Assembly (NCBI GenBank): GCA_959347315.1
Contig: OY365811.1
Coordinates: forward strand, 30,137,904 to 30,201,903
DNA from: Bimastos eiseni
Lineage: Eukaryota; Annelida; Clitellata; Crassiclitellata; Lumbricidae
Reading direction: 5' to 3'
DNA: 64,000 nt
A program made the translations under genes and the position numbers. Below the pieces are notes generated by a model that was given only the letters and a program-made list of their open reading frames with translations, made no database searches and was not told the DNA's origin. This document shows, piece after piece, positions 57,894 to 64,000 of this stretch (its first letter is position 1; each line of letters opens with the position of its first letter).

Positions 57894-58579
57894 TCACTGG
57901 AGCAAAGCTGATCGTAGGAACAGCACTGACCACACGAGAGCGAACTTCGGCCACCAGTCCAGTTGTTCCCGCAAACCTCCAGAGCCTGTCCCATGCCTCG
58001 ATCGATTCTGATTCTCTCGATCATTGCGTGTCTTGCCAACGGCCACCAATTCTGGATCCCGTACTGTGACGTTGTGCTGATGGCCGACCTTGTACGGGTA
58101 ATTCGAACTGTCCAGAGGATTTGCAAACTCAAAGTCATCGTCCGATTCGTGCGACGAGAAGTATAGTCCCCCATGGCTCGTACCCCGCCCACTGTATCCT
58201 AGCGACGACCAATCGCCTTTGGCCGTCGCTCTGACGTCAGTAATCGACACTCGCGCAACGCCGACGTCATTGCTAGCGTCTGACGTCGACGTGACCTCAT
58301 CGGATGGCGTAGGAGAGCGGTCGGCTCTGTGATCTTTGTAGTCGAGGTCTAGTCCGTCGTCATCGTACTCGCTTTCGTCGTAGAAGTTGGGTTCCTCTAC
58401 GGCTGGTTCGTAGTTCCCATTCGAGCGGGTGTCGTGCAGAGATGGGACATTGCTCTTCGACGGTCTTACGGTGTTCCTAAGTGGAACTGTCTGGAACACC
58501 GGTGGAACTTTCGTTGAAAACGTCGTCGCAGCACTGGTCCTGCTTGGCCAGCTTCTGATGACGTCACCTTTGCAGTCAT
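57894..58579 (-). CDS. Secreted-protein gene, terminal exon e
   Basis: Acceptor TTTATCTTCCAG; 228 codons and stop. Starts DDCKGDVIRSWPS, then the Ser/Thr/Asp-rich stalk and the hydrophobic tail. It is unusually CpG-rich compared with its surroundings, consistent with real coding sequence. Confidence 0.72.
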
Positions 58580-61500
58580 CTGGAAGATAAAACACAAAAC
58601 CAGAAGCTGTTAGACAATTACATAAACCTCCATAGGCTCTTTTAATGATATCCGTTTGGATATCTTTATATTGGCTTCCTTCAAATAAATTAAATGCCGA
58701 AAATGTGTGATAACCAAAAAATTTATAATTATGAGGTTCATAAAATAAGAAGCCGAAGAATGATAGCTAGTAGGAGGAATCCTTTAACCTTCATCGAGAG
58801 CCATAAAAGTATCTGAAATGTACCAATTACTTGTATGTTTATTAGCGTAATGGTATACACGGTGAACGGATAAAAAGCGAACCTCTAGAAATACTGTAAT
58901 AATTTGTCCAACAATGTATGCAATTTAATCAAATGTGAAAAAACCCCAGTTTAATGATTATGAAGCGCATGTTTAACATTTATTAGTTATAATGTGTGCT
59001 AAAAAGTCCTTTATCGGTCTCAGCACACGCGGTAAGATGCGCTCGACATTGAGTAATCGCGAGTAACCGCTGCAGCGTTTGCAACTTGATCAAATTCGTC
59101 CCATGTATGATATATTACGTTGACGCAATTCTCAAGTGTCGTGTAGGCCTACCTTTGTCTTGTAATCTTTTTCATGCATCACTACCCGGATTATATGGAT
59201 AAACGTATTTTAGAAAAGTTTTGCACATGAGACCAAGTTGATCAAGTTGTAATCGATGCAACAATTACTGAATGGCGAGCGCATCTTGGTGCGTGTGTTG
59301 ATGCCGCCGGAGGACATTTTTAACACACATTATAATTAATAAATGCTAAATATGCGCTTCATAATAATTAAATTGAAGTTTTGTCATATTTGATTTAAAT
59401 GCGTACATTATGGACAAATTATTACAGTATTTCTAGAGGTTCGCTTTTTTATCCATTCACCGGCAAATGACTAAATAAATAATAACGTATGTGTATATTT
59501 GTGTTGAGACTTATATACATATCTTAATCTTATGAAAGATCTATAACAGACAACTCTCAAGTATCGCCGTCTCAGCAATCAGTCAGAAAGGGAATCAACG
59601 ACAAGAAACAAAACAAAAAGAAAACGGATTAAAAACATTATACGAATGTGAAATGAACTAAAATACTTCAAAGACCTTAAAGACGTCAACAGCCTATGTT
59701 GCTATAAGATGTTGTTAAACATTGGAATAAATAAATAAATAAATAAATATAAATATATATATATCATACCGATTTTGCTGAATACGTTAGATTGGAAGAC
59801 GGCATCGATGGCTGGAACGTCACGACTGCACTGTTTGTCCATTTCCAACAAAACTGGACGGGAATCAGAAGAGAAACTCTGAACACATAATCAAAGAAAT
59901 TGGTTACATACTAACAGTGGAAAAGTGAATAAATAGCAATAATTATAATTATATGACGATGACAGCGTGACAATCATTAAATGCATAACAATAGTCTCGA
60001 AACAATAGCTAGGCTATAAACGTTAACCGAGCCTATCACGACATCTGCTCCGAATAGTGTATACGTGCATATGTTTATGTGTGAAAACTATAGTCCCTAA
60101 GCGCAGATTGTTTTTATAACAAGTTTTTAAAACATTATACAATGCACCAACGAAGTTTGAATCTGGATTGGCTAACTGTCTTGAAAGCCAGGACGCATTG
60201 GGGTTTCGAACTACTCAAAGGCGTTTTTTGTATGAAGGGACCGCAGTATACGCATTATTACGCACAACTAGGAAACACAGAAATTGGCAATATATATAAT
60301 TATAATCTTATTGTAGTATATTAATCACAAATGTGACCTTGTTCTGTGAAAAGAGTGCAAGCACTAAGAAGCAATATATTGTAATTGCATGGACCTAAAC
60401 GTTGGAAAAGGAGCAGAAGAACTCACGAGACAATTAGCAAGTCTGCTTTCGCTCCCAAGTTCTCGGACGATGACGAAATCTTTGTCACCATTTGGCCAAG
60501 AAGTTAGACATTCAAGTGAAAGTCCAGTCGCTAAGGAAAGAAACGAATCAGTCAATGACAGCAGCTCTCCATTAAATTAAGCTATGTTGACCATTACAAA
60601 TAAGATCTACAACCTATTAAGATAACCAGGAATTAATAGCAATATCTACTAATGTTTTAATTACAATTTTTACTTAGAAGTCTGATTGAAGCGTTGTCTA
60701 CTATGTACCTGTTTTTGGTTGTTGCCGCAAATATGCAAACTCGTCAATAGTACCAAATGAAGTTTAAATTGTAAATAAATTAGATATTCATGATTTAATG
60801 TCATTGGTGATTGAATAACCGGGCCAATCACCAGTTAAAGGCAGGAGTCATTTTCTAACCATATGTCGCATCTTAACTTAGCGAGAAACCAGGCTTAAGA
60901 GCTTTGACATAACACAAGTGCTTGTGCCATCTTGTACCGTCATCCCACCATACCTTATATTTATTCACTCAATTTAACGAAGCCTGTCTTCTTACTTTGT
61001 CCGCCACGACCACTGCACGTCGACGTGACGTCAATAACTGTGTCGTTATAGCAACCAACAGCCAATCGGAAGACGCACAGCTGATCTCTGGCTGTGGCCT
61101 GATAGATACCGGACCCTGGACAAGTTGCCTTCGATGGCAGTGCGTCGTCTGTTTTTCGTAGCAAGGTGTAAATACAAAAGAACGATAATCAATGCGTTTA
61201 CTACTCTTATTAAATATTTTCTAAATTTCGTTATTGTTCCAATATGACGCACTGTAAAAGAAAGCGTTTACAAGCACCACAGATATTCGAAATCGACATT
61301 AAAACTAACTAAAAGTAATTAAATAATAAAACTTCATTTATATAACAGTTTCGTGTGATATACTAGTGAAGCTACCTCGCCGAAATTCTATTTTCTATCA
61401 ATAATATTTAATTCTGAACAGATCACTATTTTAATTCATTGCGTAAAAGTGAAATGTGTTATTTGCTTTAAGTGTATCAATGATAAATTGTATTCGCTTG

Positions 61501-61623
61501 TTTAGCAGTGAAATATATCAGCCGCCTGTTTATCAGTAAAATCTGCAGTTGGCTTACTCAGTAGAGTCTGATAGATATCGGTGAAAAGACACCGTGGGTT
61601 GGCGTCGACGTCTATGATGTTCC
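57894..61623 (-). CDS. Cysteine-containing secreted or GPI-anchored protein, five C-terminal exons
   Basis: Five minus-strand exons join with agreeing phases: 61623-61558 (66 nt), 61148-60996 (153), 60530-60427 (104), 59878-59770 (109) and 58579-57894 (686, stop at 57894-57896). Splice sites are GT-AG throughout. Together they give about 372 residues, with an unknown N-terminus further upstream. Nine cysteines fall before a long Ser/Asp-rich stalk: RCLF, TCPG, LCVF, GCYN, TCSG, ECLT, NCL, QCSRD and DCKGD. The stalk has acidic YDESEYDDDGLDLDYKD and N-glycosylation sites (NDT, NVT). The protein ends with a small-residue GTGSGG stretch and a hydrophobic FALVWSVLFLRSALLQ tail, as in GPI-anchor signals or a short membrane anchor. 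I do not recognise the family; function is unknown. Confidence 0.68.
58860..59462. mobile_element. ~600-bp foldback (long inverted-repeat) element in the last intron
   Basis: The left arm starts CGGTGAACGGATAAAAAGCG and the right arm ends CGCTTTTTTATCCATTCACC plus G. Homology continues inward through TCTAGAAATACTGTAATAAT and the AAGATGCGCTCG / CGAGCGCATCTT pair to AACTTGATCAA / TTGATCAAGTT. Arms are about 260 bp with a loop of roughly 70 bp. No coding capacity; no clear target duplication. Confidence 0.85.
59728..59764. repeat. (AATA)n/(AT)n microsatellite
   Basis: AATAAATAAATAAATAAATA then ATATATATATAT, adjacent to the donor of exon d. Confidence 0.85.
59770..59878 (-). CDS. Secreted-protein gene, exon d
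   Basis: Acceptor TGTGTTCAG, donor ATCG|GTATGA. Encodes PVLLEMDKQCSRDVPAIDAV then FQSNVFSKI. Confidence 0.65.
60427..60530 (-). CDS. Secreted-protein gene, exon c
   Basis: Acceptor TTTCTTTCCTTAG, donor CTC|GTGAGT. Encodes GLSLECLTSWPNGDKDFVIV and LANCL. It supplies the phase needed between exons b and d, without which they do not join in frame. Confidence 0.68.
60996..61148 (-). CDS. Secreted-protein gene, exon b (four cysteines)
   Basis: Acceptor CGAAAAACAG, donor CAAA|GTAAGA. Encodes ATCPGSGIYQATARDQLCVF and FRLAVGCYNDTVIDVTSTC, with one N-glycosylation site. Confidence 0.65.
61558..61623 (-). CDS. Secreted-protein gene, exon a
   Basis: Acceptor CCTTTTTTTCAG, donor CTGA|GTAAGC. Encodes NIIDVDANPRCLFTDIYQTL; enters in phase 1, leaves in phase 1. 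Confidence 0.6.
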
Positions 61624-63160
61624 CTGAAAAAAAGGATTCAGTCAGATTAGTTTCTACCAGGAGTGGTCAATGGTCATCACTCGCCTCTCTTCCAATCGTT
61701 CTACCATCACCCACATCGGTTATAGGAGATTGCGGTGATTAACCTTTGAAAAATTTGATAGGGGCCTGTTGATGAAATCTTCTGCACACAATGCAAAGTG
61801 AATCGAGCTGCTTAGAACATGTCGTTTCGAATCAAATGTCACAGAGCATTTTTAAAGCGCATGCTCTGAAGTACTCGACCTTATCACTGGAGTAAAATCA
61901 ATAAATTTAAGGTCAATCGCTCAATCAATAAATAAATCAATGAATCAATAAATCAGTAATTCGCTCGATCAGTCAATCTAATCTTACAAACTTCTGATCG
62001 ATCAAACTGCAGTATTGTCAACACGTGATCGTTGTTCATTTTCGTACATAATGAGTGTCCTCATCTGCAATTCACTATCATCAGCTTTTGTGGAATCCTC
62101 CTCTTCACGTTGTCTCATCTTGGAAGCAACTAAAGTCTCACCCTCATCCAGATAAATGCGTATTTGAATGCATGTCCGTTGAATCAGACGAATCGTAATA
62201 TTATATAAGTAAAATCCAATAAGTTTCAATGAAATCGCATATTTTCTATCAATACTATCGAACGCCTATGGACTTCACGCAAATGGCTTATGCTACTTGC
62301 ATCTTTGATATGCATTCGAACAATTGCTCCAATCGATATGCAGTTGTAACAAAACATTTATGTAACGCCAACAAAGCACCTCCCAATAACGCAGGAACGT
62401 TATATATATATATATATATATATATATTCAGTCCTAATAGCCAAACTGAAGCCAAATCGACGCATTTGTGTAAGATAAGATCACCTCTCTGAAGCTCGAC
62501 GACATCCATTGTTCGTTGCTTGATCTTCAGACACTGATGTTTTGAGACGCTGACAATCAACACAAAATAAAAACCGCATTTTAAGGTCAGGTGTTCTCAT
62601 GCTATTGTTTTGTATTGTATTATCGGTTTTTTTAAATATCACTGTCAAACTGCAGCGACTTACAGGTTCATGATATTACAGAGGAATCAAACAGTCACTC
62701 AGTCGTTGAGTTGACTAGGCCTAACATCGTGAAAGGTTCAATCTGGGGGAACCGTAGACGCATAGGGGACATATGAGGGTGCGTAATATATGCTTTTGTA
62801 CAGTAACGACTCTCTATAAGTTTTCTCAAGCACTAAATACGCCGACAACTAAGGCATATCTGAATCTATAGCCCTAACTATCTGATAGATATCAAGGCCA
62901 AAGCCAATGGATCTTAACGGCCTCATTTATAGAAAGATGGCGAGTTGACAATTCGGGTTTCTGTGGTAGACGACTCCAAAAATGAAAAGAACAGAAATTG
63001 GAAGCATAAGTTGTCGCATTGTTCTGAGCCTCGGCTTCGGTTAAAAGCCAGAAATTGGAACTTGCAGCAGTCTGGGAAGGCAATTCAGAATAGGCTGTGT
63101 ATGAAGGTATGATGGATTGTGGCATTCTTCGTGCTTTTGCCTAACCTTATACCATCATGC
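61624..63160. other. Probable upstream intron(s) of the secreted-protein gene, no exon identified
   Basis: Contains an (AATC)-type tract at 61905-61975 and (TA)n at 62400-62430. The signal-peptide exon expected on the minus strand was not found with confidence. A minus-strand frame at 63125-62892 has no recognised family. Confidence 0.4.
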
Positions 63161-63169
63161 TATTGTATA

Positions 63170-63675
63170 ACAGACAATGCCCTACTGCTCCCTTTAGATT
63201 TCCCTTTTTCTCGCCCGAAATCACATCACTTCACCTTCCTTACTTATTTAGTTCGTGCCTTCCTTCCCACCTTTATACCTTCACTCAAACCGTTGGCTAT
63301 CCTGCCTTCCTCCTTCTTATCTCCCTATCTTTCTTCTTTTATTAATGTCGTCCGCCCGGCCTGTCCTTCATTTATTTCGTCCCACCATCTTCTTTCTTAC
63401 TTTCATCGTTCAGTCCATCTTTCCATCCTCCTCTCTCTTTCTCCTTTTATTCTTCCTTCCTTGCTTCTTTCTCGTTTTTCCATCTCTTTATGTTTTACTG
63501 TCTTCCTTCTCACTTTCTTTCCTTTTTTCATTTATTCTCCTCCGTTCTTCCATTTCTATCCTAATTCCTTCCTTCATTCCTTCTGTCCTTCCTTCCTTCC
63601 TTTCTTCTTGCTCCTCCTTCCATACTTCCATCTTTCCTTCCGTCATCTACCATCTTCCTTCTTGCCTACCTTTCC
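63170..63675. repeat. CTTC/CCTT polypyrimidine tract
   Basis: 500 bp of degenerate CTTCCTTC. Plus-strand frames of 160-190 codons across it are Ser/Phe/Leu/Pro low-complexity and not genes. Confidence 0.85.
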
Positions 63676-64000
63676 TAAAGCAAGGCGCTAACTTCCCGTT
63701 GGTGTCGTTGACAGGCCAATACCTGCTTGACGACCCTGGACACCTGCCGCAGAGGTAGGCTCACTCCACCTTGCAGCACCTTAATTGACCTTACCTTAAC
63801 TTATCCAGTCTACCTGATACGAAACCCGTTGTTCTAAGTTGCCATGGTTGGGAATCGGATGAGCCAGTGTTGATTGTCATGGCAACCGTTCTCACCAACC
63901 GTGCGTTGAGAAACTGCGCAGGATGACGTCCTTCGTTTGTGAACTTCTGCCGCTGACATGATCCGTGCATCTGTAGTCGCTCTGCAGGAACTGCTTTGAC
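63676..64000. other. CpG-richer end sequence, unassigned
   Basis: Less AT-rich than the surroundings; it could be a 5' region of the minus-strand gene, but no start or splice site is decisive. Confidence 0.3.

Noticed and set aside
63119..63758. 190- and 167-codon plus-strand open frames
   Set aside because: Composed of CTTC polypyrimidine repeat translated in two frames.

Overview
Organism and character. This is a eukaryotic, repeat-rich window, most likely from a marine invertebrate. An echinoderm or another non-vertebrate deuterostome is my best guess, from the many CR1/Jockey-group LINEs, the tRNA-derived SINE, the frequent 'taggcct' words and the hexanucleotide GGTCTT/GGTCTC arrays. There is no rRNA, tRNA gene, operon or CRISPR. 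Most of the sequence is transposon-derived, and the host coding content is small, intron-split exons.

Host genes. I could assemble two host loci. (1) A family of F-box plus beta-propeller (NHL-like) genes occupies about 17.4-51.5 kb in four states. Copy C (+, 41435-47885) is a complete four-exon gene: exon lengths 64, 59, 208 and 866 nt, all phases agree, 398 aa. Copy A (-, about 33.1 kb down to 17.68 kb) keeps exons 2, 3 and 4 with matching lengths, but its introns are swollen by LINEs and it has a late in-frame TAG. Copy B is only a 3'-flank relic (about 38.80-41.11 kb), joined to a virus-like DNA fragment. Copy D (-, 51352-50912) keeps exons 1 and 2, with both splice sites of exon 2 destroyed. 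(2) Five phase-compatible minus-strand exons between 61623 and 57894 encode the C-terminal part of a cysteine-containing secreted protein with a possible GPI-anchor tail; I do not recognise the family.

Layout. 0-9.4 kb: non-genic sequence with a higher-order satellite (1.06-2.36 kb), a 16-bp minisatellite (4.47-4.77 kb) and GA/CA/CAGA simple repeats. 9.4-12.9 kb: a LINE split by a younger CR1 3' end. 13-15.4 kb: a SINE, GGTCTY arrays and unassigned DNA. 15.97-17.32 kb: a composite hAT-like element with 8-bp target duplications carrying a CR1 fragment. 17.4-33.2 kb: copy A with LINEs (18.8-22.0, 22.05-24.3, 27.9-30.2 kb) in its introns. 33.8-36 kb: a LINE tail and a mariner-type remnant. 37.7-38.8 kb: an N-terminal fragment resembling Polinton/adintovirus-type B-family polymerase proteins, with two in-frame stops. 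38.8-41.1 kb: the copy B relic. 41.4-49.6 kb: copy C and its flank, containing a LINE, a ~415-bp insert and a 511-bp mariner-type MITE. 50.7-51.5 kb: copy D. 51.9-55.3 kb: LINE pieces and an 886-bp hAT-like element with a perfect 8-bp duplication. 57.9-61.6 kb: the secreted-protein gene with a 600-bp foldback element in its last intron. 61.7-64 kb: simple repeats and unassigned sequence.

How the parts relate. Copies A and C are divergently oriented, with the B relic between them, and C and D face each other. This implies repeated tandem and inverted duplication, followed by independent transposon loading and decay. Only copy C appears able to make a full F-box adaptor for an SCF-type ubiquitin ligase, and that role is inferred from the F-box.
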